Below, piece after piece: positions 36,885 through 50,535 of a stretch of DNA of 64,000 nt. The position numbers and the translations under genes are program-made. The stretch is from Chaetorhynchus papuensis (lineage: Eukaryota > Chordata > Aves > Passeriformes > Rhipiduridae). The DNA lies in NCBI GenBank assembly GCA_013396525.1, contig VWYX01000676.1, positions 401,184 through 465,183 of the forward strand, in the 5' to 3' direction. Each line of letters begins with the position of its first letter. Position 1 is the stretch's first letter. The notes below the pieces were generated by a model. That model worked only from the letters and a program-made list of their open reading frames with translations, did not search any database and was not told the origin of the DNA.

Positions 36885-36909
36885 CTGTGTGTGTGTGAGC
36901 GTGTGTGTG
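36885..36909. repeat. Imperfect (TG)n microsatellite
   Basis: TG dinucleotides interrupted once by AGC, about 25 nt in all. Confidence 0.85.
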
Positions 36910-39900
36910 CAGAAGTGAGAGGATCGATGGTGTTTCATGCTGCTGACTTACAGGAAGAGTATTCAGGTCTTTGGGATACTGGGTCTAGGTCATAAAACTT
37001 GCAAGAAATTTTAGCTATTTGGAAAAGACTAAACTGAATTCTGCATCTGCTGTGACTGTGGATGATGACTGCTTTTCTGGAGTACCATTTTGCATCTTTG
37101 CAGCAGAAAGATGGCTCAGTGGTACCAGAGTGAGCACATGTGGGTTTGCTGGAGTTGTCTGTGGTGGTGGCTGAGAAGCAGGGGCACTGAAAGGATCACC
37201 ATGTTACAGGTGAAGGGCTTTCCCCTGTACTGGAACAGGAGGAAGTGGCAGCAGAGTTGTTGAGGAGATGATGGAAGTCAATGCTTGTGCTGTTCTCTTC
37301 AGCTTACTCTCTCAAGCTTTGGCCCACGTTCCTATGTATCACTTCCCCTGGGGGATGTGGTCTCCTTTCTGGCTGACAGGACAAATCTCTTGGTTGCTCA
37401 ATATGCATGTTGCTGGACAGATGTGAAGAGCTTCTTAATTCCAAGATGCATGAAAGGCAAGATGCTGATAGAGGCTATTCTCTAAGAAGCTTATTCTTTG
37501 GGGCAGAGGGCAGGGAAGAGTGCAGGAAGGGATTGCCTAGAGCTAGGCAGTGAGTGTTGGCAGGGGGCAGGCAGGAAGCTTGAATGTCTCCTTCTGTCTA
37601 TACTGGTTGGCTCGGGCAAAATAAAGAAGTCTCTCATGCTTTCTTTTGATTAATTTTTAAGCATTCTTTAAAAATATTGACCTTGGCCTCAAGCAAGAGT
37701 AAGGTACAGCAATGGTGCAGCATGGTCTATACAGTAGATAGCTGCTGGAATTTGGGAGGGAGTGAGATTATTCCCAGATCTGTTGCTAACTTGTTACGTG
37801 TTCAAGACATTTACCCTCAGTGTTTGTGTGGTATTGCCACCTAGTCCTCTTGTACTTGGTTGTGGATTGCCCGCTGTATGAGAGTACACATTGCTGACCG
37901 CTCTAAGTGCAGGAGGGTTTTGTGTTTGTTGGGACTTCTTGCAAGTACTGTGAAACAAATAACAAATAGACAATGTTTAGGGTGAGATGGAATGCTAATC
38001 TCTTTACCTCCTGCCTCCTTCCTTAGGGATGTTGTCTGTGTGATAAATGCTTTGTGCTTACCCTGTCCTTCCTGTTGTATTTATTCCCATCTTGGCATCT
38101 TTTAAATTGCTGATATGTAATTTTTTAACATAATTTAAATCAGCTTACAAGAAAACCATTTTCTCATTCCCCAAGGATGCAAGTATGTGCTTTCCCCCAT
38201 TAACATCACTGAAATCTTAGGGAGATGCATGCATGGGAGGACAAGGTGTCTAGTCCTGGAGCGGTTCAGGTGTTACAGACAAGATCCTTCAGGTGTCAGG
38301 AGAGGTGAGCTCTCTGACCTCCAATGGCAGGGACAGATACCTGCTCTGTGTCAGGAATCTGGGCATGAAAAGGTGGGGCTTTTACCTGCAGAGAGTCTGT
38401 TTAAGACACTACTTACAGTCTCTTTAAGACTTCCTACAGCTGTGCCCTTGTCTAGAAGGCATAGCTACCTTCATGGCAACGTGGGCTGGGTAGGTAGGGA
38501 TGACATCTGGCAGTCAAAGACTTTTAGGACAGAATGGCTGTGTAAATCACTGGTGAAGGATAAAAATTAATTGATTTGGCATGGGGTCATGGGTGAATAA
38601 AGAAATCACAAATGAATTATGTGCGTTGCCTCAGGCAGGCTGATCAAAAGGCTTTTCTTCATCCTGCACAGCTCTGTGTGTTTCTACTCTTGGACTCAAG
38701 ATCAACCACTAAATTCCCCCCCAAGCCTTGTCAAACAGTTCACAGATCTGTTTATACCAAAAATAAGCCCCAGAGAAGAAATTAAGGGAAGGAGATTGTA
38801 ACATGATGCTTTTCTTGAAGTGCTGAGATGTGGCTTTCTTCTGTGGTTCCCCTCAGCAGGGTTAACCGTGGGGAAGGCTTTCTGCTCCCTCTCTTTCAGT
38901 CTGTCTTCCCCATGTCCAAGTTTAGTTTGAATGTATGCGTTGTTTATAGAGTTCAGCAGGAGGTGATTTAGGAGGGAGCTCCTTGCCATGACGGTATCAG
39001 TGTTAGAAGTGCCGTGTATGGCCCCTGTGTTTGACTTCTCCAGAGTCAAGAATTATGTGGTGCTGCCACAGTTTCCTTGGAGTGTATACCCGAGGAGCTG
39101 TGGACTTTTAACCATTGCCTATGTGCATTTAGGAGCAGGCTCAGCTCAGGGCTGGGACCAAGAGGAGGGACTTCAGCAGAGCCACAGAGGGAGCAGCCTT
39201 GCCAGCCTGTGCCCACATTCCTGTTTGGCTCTTTTCCTTATTCTTGTCTCTTGCTTCTTGAGAGTGCTAAAGCCTGGGCAAAACAGAGGGGAAGGAGCCT
39301 TTCCTATCTGGGAAGTGATGATTAATGATGATGAACAGTGACCCTTACACTAAGAGAACTGTTTGTTCCTGCTTGATTTCAAACCCTTATATGTGTAATT
39401 GAAGCTCTGCCCAAGGGAGCTGTATTGGCTTTTTTTTTTTTTTTTCTATTTCTCCTCACTGAAGCACTTTCTTTTCCTATATTCCTATATCCTGTGCATG
39501 GATTTGGAGGAGACCAATATGTAAGACTGACGGAAAGTCCAAAGTTGCTTCCATTGATCTCCACTGTTGGGACAGATTAGGGGAGTGTTGCAAGTTCACA
39601 TTTATACCTAATCCTTGTATAGGTAGTTCTTGATGCAGGGAAAGGTGAATTGGCTCCATCTTCTACTACAAAGAAAAAAAATCACTGGACAAATTGCCTA
39701 TGTAGGAGGGCAGAAGCATCCCCTATGTAAAGTCTGGTGTCTTGTCTGCTCTCTTTCCTTATGAAAAAGTAATGCACATTTGCAAAGTGGAAAAATCTGG
39801 TTCTTGTGAAGGAGTGATCCTGCAGAATTCCGGGTCCCAAGAGCTCAAGGAAGGGTTTCTTTGAAGCCTGCACGCACAGAGGTGTCTCTGTTGTGTTCCA

Positions 39901-41738
39901 TGGGGCTTAACTACCTGTGGAGCTGGTCTTATTGACTCCATGTGCAGAGTCTTAGTCTGGAACAAATCAGGATTGACTCTTTTTGTACCAGTAATACCTG
40001 TAAGCTGTTTGATGTCGCTTTTTCTTATTACGTTAATTTCGTACATTCATCACACAGCCTTCACAAACTTTGCTTACATCAACAAAAAATAATTTCCCAC
40101 ACCAAAGTCAAAATAGCATCATGACAACACTGGCAATGGTGGACAATTTACACACGCTTTGTCCCTTGTCCATTCACCATGCTTGTATCTCTGAAACTCA
40201 GATTTTCTGCAAGTTTTTGAAATCTCATGAAAGTCTGAGTTGGTGTTGCTTGTACAGTGACAATGATGACTGAATGGTAGAAGGAGGAGAAACTGCTGCT
40301 TGTCATGCCTTTAGCCAGAGTTGGTAAGGTTACATGGGCCTCGCCTCATCCCTGCAGTATTTAGGAAGAAATTGAACTTGGCGTGGGGGTGGGAAAGAAA
40401 ATTGGTGGTCCAGGCTGGTGTTAAATGAAGAAACAGAAGATTATTTAATGATGGCTATATTGTGCTGTAGAAGCTGGTAGGAAATTATCGACATGTCCTG
40501 TTTGCAGGCCACAGGAACACTTGCAGGTGTGTTCTGCTGCCAATTCTAAGTTCCCTCACTATGGTTCCTGGTAGAGGTGCTTTTAATAGCCTCCCACCCA
40601 CTGCCCGGGGCTATGCAATGGTATTTATGGCCTGCCTGGGACTGCCTTTCTTCAGGTGCATGAAGAAGAAGGCAGAGTGCAGATTCAGCACGTAGCCCCT
40701 GACAGCTGGGGCTGATGGGTCAGGAATGCAGCCCTGACAGCTGGAATTGGACTGAAAGCAGCCAGCACGGTGGGGAGGCCAGGAGGGGAGAGCAGGCAAG
40801 AGAGGCTCTGTGGAGAGATGGACAAATGCACGCACGCTGTGGAAAGACAGCCTGTGGGGACCCTGGGTTGCTTATGTTCCCTTTCTCCCACCTTTGTCCC
40901 TGATTTGTTCCATTTGTCCAACTGTCTGGATCATTTTATTAAATGTGTGCACAGCCCTGTTACAACCCCTGTGCAACACACCTGGCCAGAGCCATTAAAG
41001 CTGAGGCTCAGCACTTCCACTGGAATACCCCCCATCCCACCTCTCCTGTTATGCAGGTTTACAAACGTAATGCTTCTCATAACTCAGTGATTCAAAACCT
41101 TTCAGCAAGTTGGTTTCTACCCTTGCCACTCTTGTGCCAAGGAGTGCCATTCATTACTTATGTTGTGGGAGATGGTTCCCTAATGTTCTTAAAGTGGTTA
41201 TCTTGAAATCAAATTGCACATGGTTGGCAACTGCTTGTGTCAGACTATGATGTTCTGGTCAGGTGTTTTTTTTTTCCTCTCCCACTTTATTTTTTTTTTT
41301 AATTGGTTAATTGTGAGGGCTTGTTCAAGCTCTGAATGCTTTTCCCTCGTGAATACTGCTTTAAACTGGGCATTAGCTGGAAACAACTTAAAATGTTGGA
41401 ACATATCTGTGTAGTGGATTGCATGAAACCAATCTGATGGTCTTGGAGTAGTTCCTGTAGGGTCAGTTGGGCAGTTGGTGTGAGTGTGCAGTGGTGGCTG
41501 TGAGCAAGGCTTGGGAGGCTTACAGCAAGAGAAATGGAGACTGCTCTGTCAGCCAGAGACCTTCTGAATGGGTTGTGTGTTGGAGCTTGACTTGCTGCTG
41601 TTGCCTTTTGCAGGTGGAATGTCTTCAGTCTCCAGGCTTGTCAAGACATTACTCTTTCCTAGCACTGGTTGCTAAGGGAAGAAAGACTAAAGCTGGAGAA
41701 GAGGGAGAGGATAGAAAAACCTCTTTAAGAAATATTTT

Positions 41739-41752
41739 ATATATATATATAT
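41739..41752. repeat. (TA)n microsatellite
   Basis: Seven alternating TA units in intronic sequence. Confidence 0.85.
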
Positions 41753-43574
41753 GTAAAAGAAATTTAAAAGTGCTTATTCTATATGCATATACAAAAGCAG
41801 GGGAACACGTTGGGTAAGTGAAGGACAGAAATCAGCTATGGAGCTGAGTGGTTTTTTTCTTTGTGTGCTTTTGTAAGTCAAACATCTCCTGCAGTTAATT
41901 CCATCCACCCATCTTCAGCCCTCCCCCTGCCAGACCAACAATAAAAACCCTAACTCCCCCAAAAAAAGTCAGGCAGAGGAACCTGGTCCAAAGCCAGACC
42001 TTTGCATGTTAAGCTGAAGTGCAAAACGAATATTTCACAGCTGTGTTATAAAGCCCTGAAATGAAGGCTTTGCAGTGGAAATGCTGACAGCCCCTTAAGT
42101 AGAACAGTATACTGTAATTAGTGCTCTGTGTTTTATGTGCCAAACGAAGCTCAGCAGAACTAAATGTAAAACTTCAAGCCTTTGTTTTTCTGCAGCAGTA
42201 ACAGGAGATCAGACAGTGTGTTCAGACGATGGATTAGAGCCTACAACGTGTGCACTGGTCCCTGGAGGTTGGACGTGCTTTTTTGCGGTGGGGCTCAGGG
42301 GCAGCAGCAGAGATGTACAAACCGGGCCAGCTGTGAGATTTGGCTCTCTGTATCAAATTTCACTTATGTAAGATAGACAGCTATTTCTTAAATGCTGACG
42401 CTGACAATGTACAGCTACATTTTCAGCATTTTCACGTATTGGGTGCCTGAGTGCATTGATACGACTTTGCTGTGTAGCAGCATGGAAAACATGTTGGAGT
42501 GCGTGCAGAGGTGCTGAAAACTCTGGGAGCAGAATGTAGAGACAGACGTGCAAACCACAGTGCTGTTGTGAAACTTGGGCCTGAGGATGGAGCTCCCTGT
42601 GTCAATGTATTGGACGAAGGAGCCCTGGTCGACCAGTAAAGGGGTTTTTATTTTTTAAGGCAAAAGAACAGATGAGTATGTAGCCACTTTTCGTGCAAGA
42701 TTGTTACTTAGTTACAATTGATTACTTGATTTGCTACGGAAGGCTTTTCAAAGTAACCCTCATGGGTCATGTTTCTCAGGGATTTCTGCATCCTCCGCTT
42801 TTTCAGGAGCATGTGCCTTTGCACATATATTATTAATATGCCTACTTTCAGGCAGGAGAGAAGGATGAGGGCAGGCACATTGTGCAGTGGATGGTAGATG
42901 AACTCTGATGGATGTTGTCTTGTCATGCTGACTCGATGCCACTACTTAATTAAATGGATTCAAATGTTAACTGTGTTTTACATAGGCCCATGGGAAGGCT
43001 TTTAAAATAGAACTTGTCTGGTTGTGGACATTTATTGAAGTAGCCATTCTGGAGTGGATTGGAGTAGTTGTGCTGCAAGAGCTCTCTCTGAGGATGCTCT
43101 TGATCTTAAATGCTCACAACGGCATGGAGAGAAAGGGGCACATTGAAATCAAACTATTCATTCAAGAATAGGATTTCCCATTCCATAGGGGAGCAGACAG
43201 AACAGAATGGGGGATAAGTTTCCAAATGCAAAGCAGCAGCAATTCTTATCTGTGACTTTGTTGAGCAGGGATGACCTCTTTGTTGCACTCTGTAAATGAT
43301 GTCAGGTGTCAGAAAGGCAGATTGAGAGTAAGGTATTAATGGGAAAAAAATGGAAAACAAAATGGACTATATTATCCTGCTCTGTAAACACTTGCTGTGG
43401 CCATGACTGGAAAGCTGCATGTGGTCTTGGTGTATCCCCTTCATCTCAGGAAGAATATAGTGGGCTTGGAAGGGGCTTCACAGAAGAACTGATGAAGGTA
43501 AGAAATGGCTTTCAGGAGAGCCACAAAGTGACTTAGCGAAGACTCTTGCCCTTGGAACACAGATGACTTGGAGT

Positions 43575-43840
43575 GATAGTATAGCTCCTTACAAAATCAT
43601 GAACCACCTAGAGGTGGTGGATGGGGACTCTCTGTTCAATGTCTCTTCCCATACAAGGATTGGGGCACATCAAATAAAACTATTAGAAGTGAGTTTTAAA
43701 ACAAATCATGAAAGATGGTTCATATTGCAGTATACCAGACTGGTGGAGTTCCTTGCCAAAAGATGTGGTGAATGCTAAGCTTTTGTAGGCATAGTGGATA
43801 ATCTCATGGTAGAGAATTCTACTGAAATAAGTTAAAAAAG
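43575..43840 (+). mobile_element. CR1 LINE 3' fragment, old, sense orientation
   Basis: The plus strand shows the sense CR1 3' region in order: 'TACAAAATCATGAACCACCTAGAGG', 'ACAAGGATTGGGGCACATCAAATAAAAC', 'GTTTTAAAACAAATCATGAAAG', 'TGGAGTTCCTTGCCAAAAGATG', 'GTGGATAATCTCATGG'. These correspond to the CR1 landmarks ATAAAATCATGA, ACAAGAACTAGGGGGCACC, TTTAAAACAAACA, TGGAACTCCTTGCCACAAGATG and TGGACAATTTCATGG. Only the 3' end is present, and divergence is high. The frame for the last RT residues is broken. Confidence 0.8.
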
Positions 43841-46110
43841 GAGAGTATCTATTTCGAGACTGGAAGACTGACAGGAGGTGAGAAAGAATCAAATTTGTTT
43901 TCCCTGTTCTTAAACTTTATCCATACATTTCTTTATACCATTCTTCCTGACTTTCCTCCTTTGCTTTTGGCTGCAAATGGAAAAAGAAACCAGGCCTAGA
44001 TATTGGTTTCTGATCCAAGGTGGCCAATCTTGTGAAGTCTGGAACAGACATATCTGCTTGCTGGACATGGTCTCCTCAGGCTGTAGCCTCCTGCCTGATA
44101 TTGTAGTTACTGGGGCGTGTGGGCAGTCATGTACAGTAACATCAGTTTTCTCCCCTTGGTTGTCATTTTGAGTGCTGGAGAGTAGCACAAATCCTCTCAA
44201 ATGCTTTGCTTTTTTATTTCCATGTTTAAATAAATTATGCTTGTAGTGAACAATAAGATTTTGGGCCCAAAAGAGAATGAATATACTATAAGAAGGCAGG
44301 AGGTGGGATAACCAAGTCAGAAAACTCTAATTTCTTTACCATATGAGTGTGGGGATGAGGGGCTGAAACACCGTTCAGCTCCTACTTAGTCTTTTGCTGG
44401 CCTGGGCAGAATGATGGGGTGAGTAGCAGCATTATTCAGCCTATAGTCAAAAATCCTTGAGAGATGCCTGGTGTTAAAGATGGCTTTCTCCTGAAAATTT
44501 CTTTTACTCTCTTTCTGTAAGATGAAGGTAGACCACAGAAATCTGCTGGTGTGCAAACAGGCACAGATAGAGGAGCTCCTACCCAGCAGCAGTGGTTCAG
44601 TGGTAAAGCAGTGCAGCCGTAGGCAGAGTGCCTGTGACAGGTCAGGCAGGACTGTCAGTGTGACTCGGTTGTCCCTTTTGGCACCCGTTCTGGTGGAAAT
44701 TATTGCTGTGCTGGGTGAGTTTACTACTGCTTTCTAACATCGTCCTGGCTGGATGTGCAGGCCTCAGTTTGTCTCCGGTACTCCTGTGTGGCTTTGCAAG
44801 CGCAGATGGTCCCAAAGGAATGCAAATGATGGGAAAGAGGAAAGTGTTTGTGTGTGGGGGTGAAGGTGGGCTGATCCTTCAAGGATTTCTGTGTTGTCCT
44901 TGTAGCATATGGAAGCAATTGTTTGTGGTAACTTCCTCAAAACAACAGAAAGAGCTCACGCAAGTACGAAACTCACTCTGAGACCTGGGAGCAGCTGGTC
45001 AGACATTGAGTTTTCTGAAAAGCCAAATGAGGCTGGCAAAGGCTGTTTAGATCAGCCTTTCCAAAATGATTATCTGCACCTCAGTAGGAAGGCAGAGATG
45101 GCACGGCTTTTTCCCCCAGGCATGGGCTTTCCCCATGTGCTGTGTGGGACTGAGCCTGATGGAAGCAAGGGCTGCTTTCAGATATGCCCTTTAATTTCCA
45201 GGTGGGATTGGGCTGCAGTGAGTCCCCTCTTTCTGGGAAGGCCCAGCTGCTGTGAATACCTGTTGATACCTTGAATCCTGCGATTGAGGACTCTGCTGGT
45301 TTGGTCCTACCTATCTGTTGGGATTTGATGTGGAAGGAACAGGGTAAGGGATCTAAGGCACTAAAATTTCTTCACACGTTTGTGCAGTTCCAAGTAACCA
45401 AATTTAGATTTAAGCCAGTAAAATGGCTGAATATCAGATTTTGCAAGACAAGTGTTAGCTGCACAGATTTTGGTGCCTAAGAGTGTCTATTGAGCCTCGA
45501 AATTTGAATAAAAGTTGACCTTAAAGGAATGGAGATGGGATGGTTCCAGATAGCATAGTGGCAGTGCAAAATGAGCTGCAGAAGCGTTTTGTGTGTGGAT
45601 CAATTCAGTAACTCTCGCAAGTCGTGTAGAGAACCTTGACTGAAAGTGCCAAATGCTATTAATAGAAGCCTCAAGATGAAGTAAAAAATGCAGCTAGTCA
45701 GCCTCCTCTCCTGCCTCTAATTTAGGTACAAATGACAGGTTTAATCTTGCAGTTGTTTCCAGGTTTGGATGAGGGTGTTGAGGTGGCCCATTAGTTGTCT
45801 GTGAAGGCCTGAGCAAGCAGTGACATGTCTGACAACTGCAGGATGCAAATTGGGCAAACACAGGACCTATTGGTAATGAACAGTGTCTCAAGTCTGCGGG
45901 GGAACTCTCCAGGTCCTGTGGTTAGCTCATATCAGACTTGGGAAGGTGTGCAAGATAATGTATTTCTGACTTGGGTGTGCTGAAGTACGACTTGGGAGAC
46001 TTGTATGAATGGCAGTGTTTATGGCTGTGTAGGACTGGGAGACTGCCCTTACCACAGGAAGAAGTGGGTTCCTGCCTTGTTCTAAATGGTAACTTCAGAA
46101 GTGGGATAAT

Positions 46111-46136
46111 GGCAGACCTGTATCAACAGGTCTGCC
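46111..46136. repeat. Perfect 10-bp inverted repeat with 6-nt loop
   Basis: GGCAGACCTG, then TATCAA, then CAGGTCTGCC. All ten stem pairs are Watson-Crick and seven are G-C. It would fold into a short stable hairpin in the intron transcript. The stem is too short for a microRNA precursor unless flanking pairing adds to it, and I see none. Confidence 0.9.
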
Positions 46137-49100
46137 CTTTGCTGACAAATCTTGATTCCAGATTAGGAAGTTAAAGTTGATGTGGTTTTGCCCTAATTAA
46201 CCATATTAAGAATTCATTTGTTTTAACTGGCAAATTGAGAAGAATCCAGTTCATACTGTGTTGTCACCTATTGTTTTTTCTCTCTGAAATATTTTTCATT
46301 CTCAGGTTTTGTGACAAACTATCTCTTGCCCTTATGTCACCCAGTCTGGAAGCTGGTCATGGGGAAAAAACCCTGGTGTATTGTGGGCAGGTTGGTGGGA
46401 GCAGAGCTCACAAGTCTCATAAGATCACGTTTTAAATTTATATGCACTCCTTTTCAATGCAGGTTGGTTTTAATACTCGAGTATTATGTGGAGGTGCTGC
46501 CTTTGGATAGGCTTTATGGGTTTGCCTTTCAGGTTCTTTACACTAGAAAGTTTTTGAAGTTAAGACTAGGAACAAAAGAGGGAAAGCCTTTTTCAGAAAG
46601 TTAGTTATGAGTCTTTAGTCTAGAGACGGGTACCAGAGTTGTGTCAATACTGTTAATACCAGAGGTGTGGCCTTGACAGTTACCTTTTTCTAAAGGAACA
46701 AATGATCTGTTGGAGGCCAGAAGATACTCACTGACAGTAAAATAATTAGACTGGAAGAATGAGCTACTCCTTTTATGTCAAGCTGTGTGCTGACCATAGG
46801 AGAAAGGTAGACTTTCCACGTCCTAGCATTGCCACAAAAAATCTGTTGGCGAAGCAGGAAGGGACCTCCACTGACTCTAGAGTGAGAGAGGAGGTTGGAA
46901 TAAGGGTGACATTTTGGTGATGGTGAGGTGAGAGTGTCAAGACAAATCAGGTAGTGCTCCTGTTTGGTTTCTCTTCCTCTTAAAGACTTGGAGGAGTCAT
47001 ATTGGGCTTTGGATATGCAGTTGGATTGATCTAGTTGCCAGGGAAAGGGTATAGGTTTTTTTCCCTGAATTTGGGCTTCGTGTGGTTTTCCCCAGGCTGG
47101 CAAACAGAAAACAAACAGAAAATAAAAAGCAAAACATGGTTTTCTGCTGGTTTGGCCTTCTGGAGAGGTAATTGCCATGCCAGGGCTGTCTGGAGTGAGG
47201 GAAATGACGGGGGGTTGTCACTGCGCTGAGTAGGATGAGGGAGGAAGGAACTGTCCCCTCCAAGACAGGCTGCTGTAAGATCAGCTCAGCTGTGGTGTAA
47301 GGCTGCACACTGAGAGGCTCAATGAATGTCCCTGCAGAGCAAAACCATACCTGTTGGTGAAAGTAGGTTGCTAAATTGCTGCTGAATATCTGCATAGCCA
47401 AGGTCAAGCAGTGCCTTTTAGGATAGTGGCAATTACAGCCAGACTGAGCTAGAGCCTGTGCTGAGCAGTGTAATCACAGCATTGCTAAATTGATGTTTGC
47501 TGACAGCATCAAGTAATTGGTGCCTTATCTAGATGGAGCTACTTGAATGGCACATGTCTCTTCCACTTCCTCCTTTGCTGTCAAGAATGCATTTTTTGTA
47601 GAATTTTAAACCTCTCCTAGGTTTTGGGAACAGCTCATATGAGCCAGAATCTCAGCAGCAGAAGCACTGAGTTCTTCCTGTACATTTTTGAGGCTGCTTT
47701 AAAAAGATATGTGTTCCGAAGTACTGTTAACAAGTCTGGAAGAGTAGATATCCTCCTGGCCTTCCCCACTCCTCTCCTCAACCCCTGCATTTCTGTTCCA
47801 ATATTAAGTTGAAACAAAACTAGTTCCTTTCTTTATTGGTCAATTTGTAACTGCGTTTTTAATTGCATGTTCTTAATTAACAAAAATCCAGTGGAGTTTT
47901 GTAAAAGCCATGTTTTCAGAGATTCTCGATTTGCAAGGGAAGGGGACAATTCGGTGGTTTCTCATAATGTCTTAAAGTACCTGGGGTATATTATTAATAA
48001 GAGGGGAAAAAAAGACCAAGTTTTTCCAGAGACTGGAATATGAAATCTTCCACTTTCCATGTCACTGGTTTGAAGGTGGGCCAAATTTGAACTAGCTGAA
48101 AGCATGGATGGCTCTTGTTAAGTGGCAGCACCTCAGCCCTGCTTCACCTGCTGAATCAAGGTTCTCTGTGTGGGGTTACTTCTGTCCCCTTACCTTGTAA
48201 CCTGAGCCACGAGCTCGATGAGACCTTGTGTCTCACCCTGCAGCCAAACTCTTCAGGTCTGGTAAGGTGTGTGGTCAGGGTGGCGTGGGAAACCTGCCCC
48301 ACCCCTGCCTTTTGTGCACCACACTGGTATAAATGCAAGATGTTCGTCTTCAGGGCAGCTATTAAAGACAGTAGTAATTATTACAATAGTAACTTCTTAT
48401 GCTGTGTCCATGCCCCTAAGGCCTTAACCAAATGTAACTTAGATGATGATGATAATTAAAAACAGAAGACTGTGACCCAGTAAAATCCTTGAGTTTGGCA
48501 CAGACAGCAATACTGAGGAGGAATGTATGCATCAAATATATAATAACTAAAATCAGGCTGTGCAAATGTAAAGGAAAGAGAATAATTTTGTGTCGCTCAA
48601 AATAGCCCCAGGGCTAAGAACTGGTTTGTGCTCAGAGGCTGAGTTCTTTCGTGCCACTAACCAGATTTTGTGCAGTGTAATCCCACTGCAACCTTTTGCT
48701 TTGGGGTAATCGCTGAATTCTGATGCTTTCTATGCCAGGGAGTGCTTCCCAAAACATTGTGTCATGTCCTTTTATCACCCGTCCTTCCCATTTTGGTTAT
48801 TTTGCTTTTATCAGCTACTTACCACAGAGGTCTTTGTATCTTCCAAGTAGATCTTCCCAGTTGCATTTCTTTTCTTTTCCTAAAAATAGTTGCTGTCTTT
48901 GCCTGAGGGGAGTATGGGGACATTTTAGATAACTGTCTCTTGCAAGGGTCATTGTTATGCAGCAGGCTTGGAATGTTTATGGCATTCTGTCTCACATTCC
49001 TGGCAAGGGATGCGCTAGTTGTGATTTCCAATTCAAGCACCGTAGGAAAAACTGGCTATTCAGTTCCTAGGAAAACAAGGCAGGGACCAGGCTGAACGAC

Positions 49101-49556
49101 CTACTACTGGATGGAGCCAACAAGAGACCCATGGAGAATGGGTCAACCTGGAAACAGTTTTCAGGAAAGAGCCAAGCTCTAGCGACTGTGGTATCTCTAG
49201 AGATATCCAGAGATAGTGGTATGTTGCTCTTACTGGGAGGATGGGAATCCATGGTCAGTGAATGTGCATCCCAGCTTTTCACCAGTACTACCTGCTGCTT
49301 GCAATCCTCTGTTTGCAATGCTCTGGCATAGAGAAAGTAATAAGTGGGTTGGTAACTCATTCTCTGTACCCTAGCAGTATTTGCCTATGCCTACACTGAA
49401 AGTTGAATGGGAACAACCTTGTGTACCTGGGTCTTCTTGGTGGATTTCTAGGAACCAGGGAACCAGTGTGAACCAGACCATCAGCATCTGTGTTATGGGT
49501 CTATTTGAACTGCACTCACATTTCATGGTACTTGTTTTCTTTCTCACATGTTCTAG

Positions 49557-49648
49557 GTGACTTTGGAGAAGGTGTTGGGCATAACCGTGTCAGGAGGCAG
49601 AGGATTAGCCTGCGACCCCAGAACTGGCCTCGTTGCTTATCCAGCAGG
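49557..49648 (+). CDS. MAPKBP1: MAPKBP1 second coding exon
   Basis: Acceptor TTCTAG|GTGACT and donor GCAGG|GTGAGTC bound a 92-nt exon. It is read in phase 0 from the preceding exon and leaves in phase 2. It encodes about 30 residues: V-T-L-E-K-V-L-G-I-T-V-S-G-G-R-G, then L-A-C-D-P-R-T-G-L-V-A-Y-P-A-G. This is the conserved entry into the first WD40 beta-propeller of MAPKBP1. It differs from the paralogue WDR62, which has an AQNSS-type sequence where this has VSGGRG. The in-frame join at AAG|GTG with the first coding exon confirms the pair. No stop or frameshift is present. The next exon, expected to begin with a Cys-Val-Val-Val segment, was looked for in the rest of the window and not found. 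Confidence 0.96.
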
Positions 49649-50535
49649 GTGAGTCACTAACCATATTCCTCAAAGCTAAAATAAACCATGACTGATGCAT
49701 TAACAGAAAGATTCAGGGTGTTTCCACTATCATCTTCTATAGGAAGCCTGTTTACTGCTCTTTAAACACCAGAGAATGATGAGACTCAGCACTGTTAGTG
49801 TAATTGGCAAGGGAAAGGGATTGCATTATCAAGTTTTAATGGGGTCCCTTTTAATGGAATACTCTCAGTCCTCTTGCTCTAAGCTGGGAGCTAAATACAT
49901 TTTGTGGACTTTTCACTGTGTTGTGTAGTGTGATGAATGTAAGCATAACTCAGTGCTATTCTCAATCCAATAAATACCTAATGGAGCAAGTGATGCTTTC
50001 AATGAATTGACAAAAGCCTTCTTGTAGATGCCCTGCAATTTATGACTTAGCATGTTCCTCAGCCAAATGTGAGGAGAGATTTCAGGCTTATAGCCTGAAC
50101 CTGCTTGTGTGTGGGTTCTTTGGAATGAAACACATCTGTCAACTGTAGTCTAAGTACAAATAGAGATATCCAGAAGGAGACTTTGATGGAAAGCAAAAGA
50201 GCTACCTATAGGCACATAGGTGAGGGCTGAAGAGGTCTGCTAGGATGAAGGAATCAGTAGGAGTTTGGCTCTTCTTCGACCTTGTTTATTCTGCTAGTCA
50301 GCAAGCTAAAAGGGAAGACACAGGGCACTATCTCCAACTCATATTTCATGGACATACTCTTAAGACATGAAAGCTGGAATTAGAAGAAAAGAACTTCCAC
50401 ATCAATTGTAGATGATGTTTTAAAGGGTACAAGAAGTGTGCTAGGGATATTTAAAGATTCTGTGTTTGTGGCTAAAATGAGAGATGGAGTCAGTGAAACT
50501 GGCTAGAATTCTTGTCCTGGTGATATCCTAGTTCA

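Larger units (their letters stand above)
21509..49556 (+). other. MAPKBP1: MAPKBP1 intron after the first coding exon (28 kb)
   Basis: It is bounded by AAG|GTGAGT on the left and TTCTAG|GTGACT on the right, and joining them keeps the frame. It holds MIR remnants near 22.3 and 28.5 kb, CR1 fragments near 26.3 (weak) and 43.6 kb, and simple repeats (A17 at 29576, TG at 36885, TA at 41739). Several open frames of 100-180 codons have no recognisable motif. No convincing exon of another gene was seen on either strand. Long first introns often carry enhancers, but none can be identified by eye. Confidence 0.9.

Noticed and set aside
44588..44660. tRNA-Gly-like A box (GTGGTTCAGTGGTAAAGC)
   Set aside because: No matching B box (GGTTCRANTCC) at the right distance and no acceptor-stem pairing. 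The resemblance is limited to the A box.
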